A DNA stretch of 64,000 nucleotides from Listeria swaminathanii (GCF_014229645.1 NZ_JAATOD010000002.1:62001-126000); one strand, 5' to 3'. Shown: positions 8,931 to 20,756, counted from the stretch's first letter. Notes: generated by a model not told the origin, from the letters alone. Numbers and translations are program-made.

Positions 8931-10277
8931 TTGCAACAAACAGTCACATATGGGGCAAAATGGAAACAATTTTTAACAATATTCACACCGATAGTCATTA
9001 CGCAACTCACACTTTTCTCCATGACATTTTTTGATACGACGATGAGTGGAAATTATTCGAATCAAGCGCTAGCTGGTGTAGCGATTGGTAGCTCGTTTTG
9101 GGCTCCGGTGAATGCCGCTTTTTCTGGGTTACTGATGGCCATTACGCCAATCATCGCCCAATTAATCGGGGCGAAGAAAGAAAAACAAGTCAAAAACACG
9201 GTGCATAACGGTCTATATATTGCTTTATTTTTAGCATTTATTTTAATTCTTATTAATTTTTTAGTCGTTCCAACGATTTTGACACACATGCCAGTTACGG
9301 CAGAAGTCGCGGATATCGCCCGTCATTTCTTGAACGGCATTTGTATCGGGATTCCCGCTTTCTTTATTTCCGCGATTCTGCGTTCTTTCATTGACTCGCT
9401 TGGATTGACTCGGGTGACGATGCTGATTACGCTTTGTACCGTTCCATTTAATATCTTTTTAAATTACTGCTTTATTTTTGGGAACTTCGGCTTTCCGGAA
9501 ATGGGTGGTGCTGGTAGTGGTTACGCGACAGGAATTACGTATTGGCTCGTTGTTTTAGTTAGTGTGATTTTGATTCAAACACAAACGAGATTACGCAAGT
9601 TCGGTATTTTTAAAAGCCTTACCGCGCCTCGTTTTTCGAAGGTAAAAGAGATTATCGGGATTGGTGTGCCAAACGGGTTAACAATTTTATTTGAAACGAG
9701 TATTTTCTCGGCGGTGACGATTTTAATGGGCGCTTTTGGGACGGAAACGATTGCGGCGCATCAATCAGCAAATAGTGTTTGTACGTTGCTTTACGCCTTC
9801 CCGCTTAGTGTCGCTTCTACGCTGACCATTCTTGGTGGTTACGAAACCGGCGCGAAACGCTTAAAAGACGCCCAACAGTATCGCCATATCGGCATGACCG
9901 CTGCGATTTTGATTGGTTGCGTGAACGGAGCTATCCTATTTTTCTTCCGCGATACAATTGCCGGATTTTACACGAATGACCCCGCGCTTATTGATTTAAT
10001 TATGCATTTCTTAGTTTACGCGATTCTGTTCCAATTTGCGGATGCTGTCTTGTCGCCAGTTCTTGGGGCACTTCGGGGGTATAAAGATGTTACAATCACC
10101 TCGATTGTTGCCTTTATTTCTTATTGGTTGATTGGCCTTCCAGTCGGCTACGGCTTATCCTTTACGAATTTAGGACCATTCGGTTACTGGATTGGTTTAA
10201 GTACCGGCCTATTTGTCGCCGCATTTATTTTATCGCTTCGAGTTCGGAAAACGGAGCAAAAACTTTCCTTAAACGCA

Positions 10278-10301
<24 letters not shown>
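8931..10301 (+). CDS. MATE-family multidrug / cation antiporter
   Basis: Expels organic cations or drugs using an ion gradient. The 456-residue product has twelve hydrophobic segments in two MatE repeats and family motifs such as FFDTTMSGNYSNQALAGVAIGSSFW near the start and AAHQSANSV in the middle. An ATG at 8910 is in frame but overlaps the AAAAGGAGATG ribosome site. The TTG at 8931, eight bases after that site, is the better start. Substrate unknown. It resembles the NorM/DinF group only at family level. Confidence 0.88.
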
Positions 10302-12087
<1,786 letters not shown>

Positions 12088-12090
12088 CGT

Positions 12091-12813
12091 CTACACCCCC
12101 GCCGCAAATGCTACCGGCGCGTCACCGTAAGCAAATTTAATTTTCTCTTCTGTAAATGTTTGTTCTACTGGACCGTGTGCTACTAATTTTTTATTGAGTA
12201 AAATGATATCGTCAAAGTAAGCCGCCACTTTATGGAAATCATGATGCACAACGACAATCGTTTTCCCATTGTCTCTTAGTTTTTTTAATAGCCGCATAAT
12301 CAGCGCTTCACTCGTCATATCAATGCCAGCAAACGGTTCATCTAAAAAGAAAATCTCGGCATGTTGCGCAAGTGCGCGTGCGATAAATACCCGTTGTAAT
12401 TGGCCACCTGATAGTTCGCCGATTTGTCTTTTCATAAAGCCTGTCATTTCCACTTGTTCGAGCGCGTCTAATGCGAGTTGTTTCTCTTTCTTTCCGGGAC
12501 GTTTAATTAGTCCGAGCGCTGGATACGTTCCGAGCAGCACCATATCAAAAACCGTAATCGGGAACGTTAAATCCACTTCGCTTCGTTGCGGTACGTATGC
12601 GATTTTCTTTCTCCAATAGGAAAGTGGCTTATCGGCTAAAGTCACTTGACCTTGTTCACGAGGAATTAGCCCCATCATTCCTTTCAATAAGGTTGATTTA
12701 CCAGCCCCATTCGGACCGACGATGCCTGTTAATTTTCCTGTTGCTATTTGAAGTGTGACATTATCAATTGCCACTTTTTGCTTGTATGCGATTGTTAAAC
12801 CTTGGATTTCCAT
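12091..12813 (-). CDS. mntB: Manganese ABC transporter ATP-binding protein
   Basis: Powers Mn2+ uptake. The 240-residue product has Walker A GPNGAGKST near residue 36, Q-loop YVPQRSEVD, signature LSGGQLQRV, Walker B EIFFLDEPFAGID and the H-loop VVHHD. A GTG at 12822 is in frame, but the ATG at 12813 lies at good spacing after AAAAGGGTGG and matches the family start. It is the first gene of the transporter operon. Confidence 0.92.
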   Translation of the reverse strand: MEIQGLTIAYKQKVAIDNVTLQIATGKLTGIVGPNGAGKSTLLKGMMGLIPREQGQVTLADKPLSYWRKKIAYVPQRSEVDLTFPITVFDMVLLGTYPALGLIKRPGKKEKQLALDALEQVEMTGFMKRQIGELSGGQLQRVFIARALAQHAEIFFLDEPFAGIDMTSEALIMRLLKKLRDNGKTIVVVHHDFHKVAAYFDDIILLNKKLVAHGPVEQTFTEEKIKFAYGDAPVAFAAGV

Positions 12814-12861
12814 GTATACCACCCTTTTCCTTCAAGACTAAATTTTATACATAACTAAAAA

Positions 12862-12877
12862 TGTTTCCTTAGAGCAA
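12862..12877 (-). promoter_or_regulatory. MntR-like operator at the mnt operon
   Basis: The minus strand reads TTGCTCTAAGGAAACA, close to the B. subtilis MntR box as I recall it (TTTGCCTTAAGGAAACT). It sits just after the predicted transcription start, where a bound repressor would block initiation. The mntR gene itself is at 39209-39637. Confidence 0.72.
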
Positions 12878-12888
12878 CTTTCATCCAA

Positions 12889-12917
12889 AGTATAACGAAG
12901 AATCTTTTTGTTGTAAA
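12889..12917 (-). promoter_or_regulatory. mnt operon promoter
   Basis: On the minus strand TTTACA (12912-12917), 17 bases, then TATACT (12889-12894). Transcription would start near 12882, immediately before the MntR-like box. Confidence 0.78.
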
Positions 12918-12932
12918 GTAAAATGTTCATAA

Positions 12933-12967
12933 AAAAATCCCGCAGCCGATTAGACTACGGGATTTTT
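12933..12967. terminator. Terminator after the marR-like gene
   Basis: AAAAATCCCG(C)AG and CT(A)CGGGATTTTT pair around a short loop with A and T runs on both sides. It ends the ctpA-marR transcript ahead of the mnt promoter. Confidence 0.88.
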
Positions 12968-12972
12968 ACTAT

Positions 12973-13389
12973 TTATTTAATGGAACCGTCTGCTAATTTT
13001 TTGAGTAGTTTGCGGAATTCCGCTTGTTCATACTCGGAAAAAACAGCAAAGCGTTTGACGATCATTTCTTTTTTCTTTTTATCAATTTCTTTGACAAATT
13101 CCTCGGCGTTTGCGGTTAGTCTTAGTTCAATAATGCGGCGGTCTACTTCAGAACGATGACGTGTAATAAACTGTTCTTCGACTAAAGTATCTGTAATGGC
13201 TGTAATGTGACTGGCTGAAACATCAAGCGTTTTAGCTAATTCCGATGTTTTCGTAAGTCCGCTCGAAATCAAACTCAAGACCCGGTATTCGCTACCACTT
13301 AATCTTTTATCGAGTACTGCTTCAACTTCGTGACGAAAACTATTAAAAATTCGCTTAATCAATGTTTCAATTTCTAAGTATGTTTCCAT
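12973..13389 (-). CDS. MarR-family transcriptional regulator
   Basis: Winged-helix DNA-binding repressor, 138 residues, normal for the family. The helix-turn-helix lies around residues 55-80 (TSELAKTLDVSASHITAITDTLVEEQFI), followed by the wing with RHRSEVDRRIIELRLT. It starts 39 bases after the CtpA-type protease gene with a GGAGGTAGC ribosome site, so the two are probably cotranscribed. Ligand and targets unknown. It lies next to, but is separated by a terminator from, the manganese transporter. Confidence 0.87.
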   Translation of the reverse strand: METYLEIETLIKRIFNSFRHEVEAVLDKRLSGSEYRVLSLISSGLTKTSELAKTLDVSASHITAITDTLVEEQFITRHRSEVDRRIIELRLTANAEEFVKEIDKKKKEMIVKRFAVFSEYEQAEFRKLLKKLADGSIK

Positions 13390-13428
13390 TTTTTTTGCTA
13401 CCTCCAGTTTTTCAAAAAAATTGTACGT

Positions 13429-14919
13429 TTACTTCACCAAGGCTTTTGCTTTTTGTAGTTGTGGATCTGTTTCTTTTAGATGTTTTTGCGTTAATTCGAC
13501 TAATTTATCGGTTGTTACACCTGTCATAATTCCCGTTACATCTAATTTGTTTGCTGCTTGGAATCTCTCAACAGCATATTTTGTATCTATATCGTATAAG
13601 CCGTCTACTTTTCCAACGTTATAGTCTAGTGCTTTGAGCATGGTTTCGATGGTTCTTACATCATCACCGAAATCGCCATTTTGGTAGACTTTTGTGGAGG
13701 AAGGAATAGTCATGGTTGCGTAATTTGGCATGTTCACAACCACGTCTGGCGTAATACCTTTTTCATGAATCCATTCGCTATTTGGTGTTAACCATTTTGC
13801 GACTGTTAGTTTTAGTGTCGACTCATCGGATAAAGTAGTCGCTGTTTGGACAGTCCCTTTACCGAATGATTTTGCTCCGACAAGTTTAATGCCGCCAGAT
13901 TCTTTCGCTGCTGCTGCAAGAATTTCTGAAGCACTTGCGCTCCCACCATCAATAAGCATGGTAGTTGGTACTTTTACTTTATAATCGCCATGTGAGCTGC
14001 TATCGGCTTTAATGGCTGATTTACTGCCATCTTTCCCTTGTTCTTGTACGACAACTTTGCCATCAGGAACAAACAGACTAGAAATAGAAACGGCTTGGTC
14101 AAGTAACCCACCAGGATTTCCTCGTAAGTCAATGACAAGTCCTTTCATGCCATCTTTTTCAAGGGATTTGAGTGCTTTTTCAAGCTCATCATAGGTTGTT
14201 TCAGAAAATGTGCTGATTGTGACGTGCGCAATTTTATCGCTGCCCATTTCTTTATAAACGGTTTCGATTGGAATTTCATCGCGTGTAATCGTAACATCAA
14301 ATGGTTTATCTTCATTGGAACGTTGAATCGTAAGGGTTACTTTTGTTCCTTTTTCACCGCGGATTTTTTGAGTTGCTTCGGTTGCGGTATCGCCTTTGAC
14401 AGACTTCCCGTCTACTTGTGTAATAATATCTTGCGGGCGTAAACCAGCTTTTTCGGCTGGAGAGTTTTTGATTGGAGAAACAACGACGATTGCGCCATCT
14501 TTTTCTTGAATTTCAGCGCCAATCCCTTCAAAACTAGAAGAAATCGTATCATTGAAGGCTGATGATTCTTTTTTCGACATAAAAGTGGAATAAGGATCAT
14601 CTAACGAATTAACCATCCCGCTAATTGCTCCGTCTATCATGTTGCTTGATTTGGTATCTTTATAATATTTATTTGTAATTTCGTCGTATACATCATATAG
14701 CTTTGTAAATTCTTTTCGTTCTGGAATACTCACTTTGACTTGCTTGTCATCCCCTAAAGACATCACGATGGTTGTCACTAATGCCGTAACAAAGACAAAA
14801 GCGAATAATAGCATTATAAATGGGAATAACTTGATTTTTATATAACCATTGCCAGGTTTTGATTTTTGTTCTTCGTTTTTCTCCACTTTATCTGGTTCGT
14901 TTTGTGGGGATTGTTCCAT
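13429..14919 (-). CDS. C-terminal processing serine protease (CtpA/CtpB-like, S41A) with peptidoglycan-binding domain
   Basis: Membrane-anchored extracytoplasmic protease. Domains of the 496-residue product in order: a cytoplasmic tail, one membrane helix (about 31-53), a PDZ domain (about 120-200), the S41 catalytic domain (about 225-390) and a C-terminal peptidoglycan-binding domain (about 425-485; GDDVRTIETMLKALDYNVG). The Ser-Lys dyad region is recognisable in LIDGGSASASEILAAAAKE and VGAKSFGKGTVQ. Homologs act in signalling cascades and envelope protein turnover; the substrate here is unknown. Confidence 0.93.
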   Translation of the reverse strand: MEQSPQNEPDKVEKNEEQKSKPGNGYIKIKLFPFIMLLFAFVFVTALVTTIVMSLGDDKQVKVSIPERKEFTKLYDVYDEITNKYYKDTKSSNMIDGAISGMVNSLDDPYSTFMSKKESSAFNDTISSSFEGIGAEIQEKDGAIVVVSPIKNSPAEKAGLRPQDIITQVDGKSVKGDTATEATQKIRGEKGTKVTLTIQRSNEDKPFDVTITRDEIPIETVYKEMGSDKIAHVTISTFSETTYDELEKALKSLEKDGMKGLVIDLRGNPGGLLDQAVSISSLFVPDGKVVVQEQGKDGSKSAIKADSSSHGDYKVKVPTTMLIDGGSASASEILAAAAKESGGIKLVGAKSFGKGTVQTATTLSDESTLKLTVAKWLTPNSEWIHEKGITPDVVVNMPNYATMTIPSSTKVYQNGDFGDDVRTIETMLKALDYNVGKVDGLYDIDTKYAVERFQAANKLDVTGIMTGVTTDKLVELTQKHLKETDPQLQKAKALVK

Positions 14920-15030
14920 CTTCCTTCACCACTTTCTATGTAAAATGTGGCTACTGCTAGCACATTTTATTTAACTCATTTATTTTACCAGTTTTCGGGT
15001 CATTTTGGTATCTTTTTTTCATGACATATA

Positions 15031-15065
15031 AAAAAGGAGAATTCCGCTAAGAATCCTCCTTTTGC
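15031..15065 (-). terminator. Terminator after copZ
   Basis: On the minus strand AAAAGGAGGATTC and GAATTCTCCTTTT form a stem with one interruption, followed by TTTATATG. It lies directly behind the copZ stop codon. Confidence 0.8.
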
Positions 15066-15072
15066 TTTTAAA

Positions 15073-15279
15073 TTAAGCTACTTCATATCCTGCTTCTTCT
15101 ACAGCATCAATAAGCGCATCTTCTGTTACTTGTCCTTTTTCGAATTCAACTGTCGCTGTTCCTTCATCTAAGGAAACTACCGCATTTTTCACGCCACTTA
15201 CTTCTGATAAAGCTTTTGTTACGCGAGCCTCGCAGTGTCCACAAGTCATACCTTCTACATTCAAAATTAGTTTTTCCAT
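15073..15279 (-). CDS. copZ: Copper chaperone CopZ
   Basis: Small cytosolic heavy-metal-associated domain that binds Cu(I) and hands it to the copper ATPase. The 68-residue product is one ferredoxin-like HMA fold with the metal site MTCGHC at about residues 10-15. It begins 12 bases after copA with an AGGAGGAG ribosome site and is followed by a terminator, so it is the last gene of the csoR-copA-copZ operon. Confidence 0.96.
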   Translation of the reverse strand: MEKLILNVEGMTCGHCEARVTKALSEVSGVKNAVVSLDEGTATVEFEKGQVTEDALIDAVEEAGYEVA

Positions 15280-15291
15280 ATTTTTCTCCTC

Positions 15292-17505
15292 CTATGATTT
15301 AAATTTATATCTTTTTAAGCGTAGCGCATTCGTTACAACGGAAACGGAACTAAATGCCATTGCAAGACCTGCTACCCATGGTGCAAGTAAGCCTAATGCG
15401 GCAATCGGAATACCCGCACAGTTATAGGCAAGTGCCCAGAAAAAGTTTTGGCGAATATTGCGCATGGTTGCTTTGGAAAGTTCGATTGTTTCTGGAATCA
15501 ATGTCAAACGATGACTTACAAGTGTTACGTCGCCTGTTTCAATCGCGATGTCTGTTCCTGTCCCGATACTAATCCCAATATCACTTGCTGCAAGGGCTGG
15601 CGCATCGTTAATGCCATCGCCAACGAAAGCAACGATATGGCCTTCTTGTTGTAATTTTTCTACTAATGCACTTTTATCATTTGGTAGTTGTTCGGCAAAA
15701 AACATATCGGTTCCTAAATCTTTCGCCATATTCTCAACAACAACTGCTTGGTCACCAGAACAAATAGCGGTTTTGATGCCTTGTGCCTGTAGTTTTTGGA
15801 TGGCTTCTTTTGCTTCTGGTCGCGGTGTATCGGATAAAGCGAGTGCGCCGGCATATACGCCATCGATTGCCATTGCAACAACGGTTTTTCCAGCGTGCAT
15901 CCAACTTTCAATTAACTCATCTGCTTCTTTTGGTATCGTTGTAAGTGCAGAAACATAGCGGTAAGCTCCTAATTCGACCTTACTTTCATCCAAAGTACCT
16001 GTCATCCCGTGTCCAGCTTTCGCACGAATTTTCCCTTGTTTAATCGCGGATACATCGACATTTTCAGACTCTAGCATCTTGATAATTGCTCTTGCAATCG
16101 GATGCTCTGATTGTTGTTCCATTAAGAATAAATAAGCGAAAAATTGATCATGTGCTGCTTTTTTATCGCTAACTTCTAATTTTCCCTCTGTTAAAGTACC
16201 AGTTTTATCAAAAATGATTGTGTCGACTTTTGATGTACGTTCTAAATGTTCGCCACCTTTAAATAATATCCCACTTTCGGCGCCTTTACCAGTTCCAGCC
16301 ATGATAGCGGTTGGTGTTGCGAGTCCGAGCGCACACGGACAGGCGATAACTAACACAGCGATGGCAGCTTCGAGCGAGCCATCCACAGTACCAGTCACAA
16401 TGTACCAAATAATAAATGTCACAGCAGCAATCCCTAGTACAATCGGAACAAAAATACCGGAAATTTTATCAGCTAAGCGTTGAATTGGTGCTTTAATCCC
16501 TTGCGCTTCCTCCACCAAACGGATAATCGATTCTAAAACCGTTTCTTCCATACGTTTCGTGATTTTTGCTTGGAAAGCCCCGTCAAAGTTAATCGTAGCC
16601 CCAATAACCGAGTCACCTGGCTTTTTCTCTACTGGCACAGGTTCACCAGTAATCATCGCCTCATCAATACTTGTTTCGCCGGAAATGATTTCTGCGTCCA
16701 TTGGCACTTTTTCACCTGGACGAACTAGGATGACATCACCAATTTTCAGAGAATCTACTGGCACTAGCCATTCTTTCCCTTCACGAATAACGGTTGCTTC
16801 TTTTGCTTGTAGTTCAAGTAGTCCAGCAATTGATTCGGTTGTTCTCGAAGTGGCGTACGATTCTAGCAATTTACCTAATAAAATTAACGTAATCAGAACC
16901 GCACTTGTTTCAAAATAGTAATGTGGCATCACGCTTGGATCAATCATGTGACGAATATATTCCACCACACTATAGAAATAAGCAGCAGATGTACCGAGCG
17001 CAACTAAAACGTCCATGTTCGCACTTTTACCTCGAAGTGCTTTATAAGCCCCATCATAAAAGCGCCAACCAATATAAAATTGCACAATTGTTGCGAGTAC
17101 TAATTGGATTGTTGGATTAATCCAGTTGCCAATCGTTTCTGCAAAGGCCATTTCGTGAATATACGGAATATGTGTGACCATCGTAAGCAGTAAAGGAAGT
17201 GATAGAACGGCGGAAAGAATAAAACGTCTTACTTCTTTTTTGAAATTCTTCTCTAAAACCGCATCTTTTTCTTCTTTGGTCATTTTTTCTGCTGCATCGT
17301 AACCCGCATGTTTGACGACTTTAATTAAATCTTCTGTCGATGTTACTTCTGGATCGTAATAAACGGCCGCATTTTCTGTTACTAAATTGACGTTCGCTTT
17401 TTCCACGCCTTCTGCTTTATTTAACGATTTTTCAATTCTCGTGGAACAAGCCGCACAAGTCATTCCAAAAACGTTTAAATCTTGTCTTACATATTTATCG
17501 CTCAT
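15292..17505 (-). CDS. copA: Copper-exporting P1B-type ATPase
   Basis: Pumps Cu(I) out of the cytosol. The 737-residue product has one N-terminal HMA domain with [11 protein letters not shown] (about 15-25), eight membrane helices, the translocation motif [12 protein letters not shown], the phosphorylation loop DKTGTLTEG, and the hinge [14 protein letters not shown]. One HMA domain instead of two, as in B. subtilis CopA, is normal for some Firmicutes. It lies between csoR and copZ with gaps of 14 and 12 bases and is controlled by the CsoR operator upstream of csoR. Confidence 0.96.
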   Translation of the reverse strand: MSDKYVRQDLNVFGMTCAACSTRIEKSLNKAEGVEKANVNLVTENAAVYYDPEVTSTEDLIKVVKHAGYDAAEKMTKEEKDAVLEKNFKKEVRRFILSAVLSLPLLLTMVTHIPYIHEMAFAETIGNWINPTIQLVLATIVQFYIGWRFYDGAYKALRGKSANMDVLVALGTSAAYFYSVVEYIRHMIDPSVMPHYYFETSAVLITLILLGKLLESYATSRTTESIAGLLELQAKEATVIREGKEWLVPVDSLKIGDVILVRPGEKVPMDAEIISGETSIDEAMITGEPVPVEKKPGDSVIGATINFDGAFQAKITKRMEETVLESIIRLVEEAQGIKAPIQRLADKISGIFVPIVLGIAAVTFIIWYIVTGTVDGSLEAAIAVLVIACPCALGLATPTAIMAGTGKGAESGILFKGGEHLERTSKVDTIIFDKTGTLTEGKLEVSDKKAAHDQFFAYLFLMEQQSEHPIARAIIKMLESENVDVSAIKQGKIRAKAGHGMTGTLDESKVELGAYRYVSALTTIPKEADELIESWMHAGKTVVAMAIDGVYAGALALSDTPRPEAKEAIQKLQAQGIKTAICSGDQAVVVENMAKDLGTDMFFAEQLPNDKSALVEKLQQEGHIVAFVGDGINDAPALAASDIGISIGTGTDIAIETGDVTLVSHRLTLIPETIELSKATMRNIRQNFFWALAYNCAGIPIAALGLLAPWVAGLAMAFSSVSVVTNALRLKRYKFKS

Positions 17506-17519
17506 CTTATATACCCCCC

Positions 17520-17813
17520 TCAGGTTTTAGAAAATTGACGTATTGCTTTAAGTAAGTCCTCCATTACGTCATCTTCCCCATTTTTCGCTGCATCGACAAC
17601 ACAGTGTGCCGTATGATGTTCGAGTACTTGCAAGCCAACATTTTTGAGCGCTTTATTGGCTGCTGAAATTTGAACTAAAATGTCTGTACAATATCTATCA
17701 TCCTCGACCATTTGAGCAATACCGCGGATTTGGCCTTCGATACGTCGCAAACGATTTTGAAGTAATTTTGTTTCGTCTTCTTTGCGTGGAACAATTGGTT
17801 GGTCGTGTTTCAT
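17520..17813 (-). CDS. csoR: Copper-sensing transcriptional repressor CsoR
   Basis: DUF156-fold repressor that releases DNA when it binds Cu(I). The 97-residue helical product has the copper ligands Cys42, His67 and Cys71 (YCTDILVQ and EHHTAHC), matching the Cys-His-Cys set of B. subtilis CsoR. It is the first gene of the copper operon, with a GGAGGAG ribosome site and a palindromic operator in its promoter, so it represses itself together with copA and copZ. Confidence 0.95.
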   Translation of the reverse strand: MKHDQPIVPRKEDETKLLQNRLRRIEGQIRGIAQMVEDDRYCTDILVQISAANKALKNVGLQVLEHHTAHCVVDAAKNGEDDVMEDLLKAIRQFSKT

Positions 17814-17843
17814 TTTTTCTCCTCCTTTGTTTCTACAATTAAC

Positions 17844-17872
17844 AGTATACCCCCTATAGGTATTTTATGCAA
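17844..17872 (-). promoter_or_regulatory. csoR operon promoter with embedded CsoR-like operator
   Basis: On the minus strand TTGCAT (17867-17872), 17 bases, then TATACT (17844-17849). The spacer holds ATACCTATAGGGGGTAT (17847-17863), a G/C-tract palindrome around a TATA centre of the type bound by CsoR. A repressor there would cover the promoter. Confidence 0.85.
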
Positions 17873-17892
17873 CCATTTAATTTCTGTACGCA

Positions 17893-17927
17893 TAAAAAAA
17901 GCCATAAACAAATGAATGTTTATGGCT
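17893..17927 (-). terminator. Terminator after the VanY-like gene
   Basis: AGCCATAAACA and TGTTTATGGCT form a perfect eleven-pair stem with a six-base loop, followed on the minus strand by a run of T. Confidence 0.92.
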
Positions 17928-17937
17928 CAAAAGCTTG

Positions 17938-18762
17938 TTATTTCGCGGCATCTACTTTCTTTTGAAGTGCCTCAACTTGCTCAAAAAATTCTTCTAACGT
18001 CCAGTTATTCTTGTAAATAATCGTTGCGGCATCTTTGCCAACATAACGATAATGCCAAGATTCGTATTGATATTTTGTAATATCTTCGCGACCTTTCATA
18101 TAACGCAGGATAAAGCCGTAATTATGCGCGTTTTCCTGTAACCATTTGCCTTCTGGAGTATTTCCGAAAGCTTCTGTTAGTTCATATGATTGGTTTTCAG
18201 AAGAAATATCCATCGCTAAACCAGTTTGGTGTTCACTTGTTCCTGGATAGGCTACAGCTTCTCTTGCTTTTTGGTCCCCTTTGGCATTAACTTCTGCTTG
18301 GAATACCTCTTGTTGGCGTTTATACGAACGATAACCAGATACGGCAAATAGTTTCTTACCATCTTTATTCGCAGCAGCAAACATCTCTTCTAATCCTTTA
18401 GCAGCGTCTTTTCTCAGTTGTGCTTTTTCGACTTGTTGATTGCCGAAAGAAAATGTCACATTAGGACGAACTAAGTCTGGTGGGGTATATGTTGGTTGCA
18501 AGGAGAAATCTTTGTTGGCAAGAACCAGCATGTTTTCCTCGTTTTCAATATACTTTATGCCATTTTTTTCCGTTAGTTTATTTTGTTTATCAATATACGG
18601 ATAAAGTGGGTCTTTTTCTAATTCTGCGAGTGATTGATTTCCAGCCGATTTTTGTTCCACTTTAGCGACCGAATCAGCATTTGTACCGCCGAAATATTGA
18701 TCTTCCACCGTATGCACACAACTGATGCTGATAGCTAAAGCAATTGTTAATAAAGAACTCAT
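17938..18762 (-). CDS. VanY-type D,D- or L,D-carboxypeptidase (peptidase M15B)
   Basis: Zinc peptidase that trims peptidoglycan stem peptides. The 274-residue product has the M15B motifs VSGYRSYKRQ, SEHQTGLAMDIS and ESWHYRYVG, which carry the zinc-binding His, Asp and His. The N-terminus, MSSLLTIALAISISC, is a short hydrophobic stretch with no positive charges and a non-consensus lipobox. An in-frame stop lies three codons upstream of the ATG, so no longer N-terminus is possible without a frameshift. The ribosome site (AGGAAGG) is also 13 bases away. The protein is probably exported, but the signal is atypical. Confidence 0.88.
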   Translation of the reverse strand: MSSLLTIALAISISCVHTVEDQYFGGTNADSVAKVEQKSAGNQSLAELEKDPLYPYIDKQNKLTEKNGIKYIENEENMLVLANKDFSLQPTYTPPDLVRPNVTFSFGNQQVEKAQLRKDAAKGLEEMFAAANKDGKKLFAVSGYRSYKRQQEVFQAEVNAKGDQKAREAVAYPGTSEHQTGLAMDISSENQSYELTEAFGNTPEGKWLQENAHNYGFILRYMKGREDITKYQYESWHYRYVGKDAATIIYKNNWTLEEFFEQVEALQKKVDAAK

Positions 18763-18819
18763 ATATGTTTATCAACCTTCCTGTATACATTAAGTCTAAT
18801 TCTAAGTTAGTAATTAAAA

Positions 18820-19521
18820 TTATTTTATGGCAGCTTCTAACGCCACAACAATCATATCATTAAAAGTAGTTTGGCGCTCTTCTGCCGATGTTTCTTCCCC
18901 AGTAAAAATGTGGTCACTTACTGTTAAAATAGCTAACGCGCGACGACCATATTTTTGCGCTAACGTATAAAGTGCGGCTGCCTCCATTTCGATTCCAAGT
19001 ACCCCGTAGTCAGCTAATTGTTGCTTATCCAGTTGGTCATTATAAAAACGATCCGCAGAAAACACATTGCCGACTTTAATTGATAATCCTTTTTCGATAC
19101 CTGCATCATAGGCTTTCTTCAGAAGAGAAAAATCTGCAACTGGCGCAAAATCTACTCCTGCAAAAGTGTTACGATTTATTTGTGAGTCTGTGGAAGCTGC
19201 TTGCGCGATAACAACATCGCGTACTTTTACGTCTGCTTGAATCCCGCCCATTGTACCAACGCGAATCAAGTTTTTCACATCATAGCTTTGAATTAATTCA
19301 TTTACATAAATCGAAATTGATGGAATGCCCATCCCAGTTCCCATTACAGAAACTTTTTCGCCTTTATATGTACCAGTAAATCCTAGCATTCCACGCACTT
19401 GGTTGAATAACACGACATCTTCCAAGAATGTTTCCGCAATGTACTTCGCTCTTAACGGATCTCCTGGTAATAAAATAGTTTCTGCAATTTCCCCTTGTTT
19501 TGCTTCGATATGTACGCTCAT
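18820..19521 (-). CDS. deoD: Purine-nucleoside phosphorylase DeoD-type
   Basis: Cleaves purine (deoxy)nucleosides with phosphate to base plus (deoxy)ribose-1-phosphate. The 233-residue product has the hexameric-type signatures [29 protein letters not shown] and [10 protein letters not shown]. The ATG follows AGGAGGAAA. It lies 11 bases after the yozE-like gene and is probably cotranscribed with it. Confidence 0.96.
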   Translation of the reverse strand: MSVHIEAKQGEIAETILLPGDPLRAKYIAETFLEDVVLFNQVRGMLGFTGTYKGEKVSVMGTGMGIPSISIYVNELIQSYDVKNLIRVGTMGGIQADVKVRDVVIAQAASTDSQINRNTFAGVDFAPVADFSLLKKAYDAGIEKGLSIKVGNVFSADRFYNDQLDKQQLADYGVLGIEMEAAALYTLAQKYGRRALAILTVSDHIFTGEETSAEERQTTFNDMIVVALEAAIK

Positions 19522-19532
19522 CTTTTTTCCTC

Positions 19533-19766
19533 CTAGTGTTTGTTTTTCTCTTCATCTAGCAAATAAGCATCCCAAAGCTCATCGAAAATAGACATTCCCG
19601 GCAAATATGGCGCGTTAAACTCCAGATAATCACAAAGAATATGATAATTTCTCGTTTGCTTTGGAAAACTATGATCTCGGTATGCATTGTTGGCAAATTC
19701 CGTTTTCTGATCTGTTAGTTTCGGGTCCCGATATGTCATTAAAAAATGATAAAATGATCTTCCCAA
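19533..19766 (-). CDS. yozE: YozE-family protein (UPF0346)
   Basis: Small protein of a conserved Firmicutes family with a SAM-like helical fold; function unknown. The product contains the family pattern [47 protein letters not shown] at 19778 is in frame but overlaps the GGAG ribosome site. The TTG at 19766 gives 77 residues beginning MGRSFYHFL, which matches the family start, so I prefer it. Confidence 0.85.
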
Positions 19767-19828
19767 CGTACAACACACTCCGCTCTTTTTATGCTTTAAC
19801 TATAGTTGATTTCCTGAAAAAAATAAAG

Positions 19829-20734
19829 TTAATTTTCTAGTTTAGTTAGAATTTCTTCTGCAAGTCGATGCGTCTCCAGTGCATCTTCCTTAGAAATTGG
19901 TGCTTTCTCGCCATTTCGCACAGCCGTTAAAAAGGCTTGGATAATCGAAACAAATCCTCTTTTATATAGCGTTGTTTCCCAGTCGCCAAAACGTTCAAAT
20001 CGTTCTGTCGTGCCTTCATAAATATGGGTTTCTGTAACATTTTCCACTTCATATTTAGCGCTCGGTGTCATCACTGCTAAGCGTTCTTCATTCACGCCAC
20101 TATCGCGATTCATGATAGCAGTCGCCACTTTACCTCCTGCTGTAATTTGCACAGTGACACTTGCCAGAAGTTCCTCTTGCCAAACTGGGAAAACAGTTAA
20201 TTGCTCTATTTTAGCGTCTAATAAAAAGCGGACTGTATCAAGGACATGAATAAAATCATCGTAAATAAATGTACGAGCCTCGCCCGGTTGCGCCGCGCGA
20301 TTCTTTTGCATAATAATCATATTCGTCTCTGTTAGTGCTTTTAATTCTTGATATTTCGGTGCGTAACGACGGTTAAAACCAGTCATCAACAGCGTGTCTT
20401 GTTCTTCTGCTAGGCGCGTTAATTCCTCTACTTCCGGTAAATTATCCGCAATTGGCTTATCCACATATACTGGAATATGATGCGCTAAAAAAGTTCGGAT
20501 GACTTCCGGATGACTTGCTGTCGACGAATGAACAAATGCCGCATTGACACCCGACTCAATCATCGAGTGAATACTTTGGTGATAATGATCAAAACGATAT
20601 TTCTCACTTAAATGCTTCAACTTCTGCGCATCCCTCGTATACAGATGCACCTCGATATTTTCCATTTCAGCAAAAACTGGCAAATATGCTTTTTGCGCGA
20701 TGCCGCCAAGACCTACTACTGCTACTTTTAACAT
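19829..20734 (-). CDS. Gfo/Idh/MocA-family oxidoreductase
   Basis: NAD(P)-dependent dehydrogenase, probably acting on a sugar or inositol-like substrate. The 301-residue product has an N-terminal Rossmann motif VAVVGLGGIAQKAYLPVF and the family motif YVDKPIADNLPEVEEL around residue 93, where the Lys is catalytic. The C-terminal substrate domain is less conserved, so the substrate cannot be named. It resembles B. subtilis YrbE/YteT only at family level. Good AAAAGGAGCG ribosome site; no close operon partner. Confidence 0.85.
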   Translation of the reverse strand: MLKVAVVGLGGIAQKAYLPVFAEMENIEVHLYTRDAQKLKHLSEKYRFDHYHQSIHSMIESGVNAAFVHSSTASHPEVIRTFLAHHIPVYVDKPIADNLPEVEELTRLAEEQDTLLMTGFNRRYAPKYQELKALTETNMIIMQKNRAAQPGEARTFIYDDFIHVLDTVRFLLDAKIEQLTVFPVWQEELLASVTVQITAGGKVATAIMNRDSGVNEERLAVMTPSAKYEVENVTETHIYEGTTERFERFGDWETTLYKRGFVSIIQAFLTAVRNGEKAPISKEDALETHRLAEEILTKLEN

Positions 20735-20756
20735 GTGTATCGCTCCTTTTCATAAC

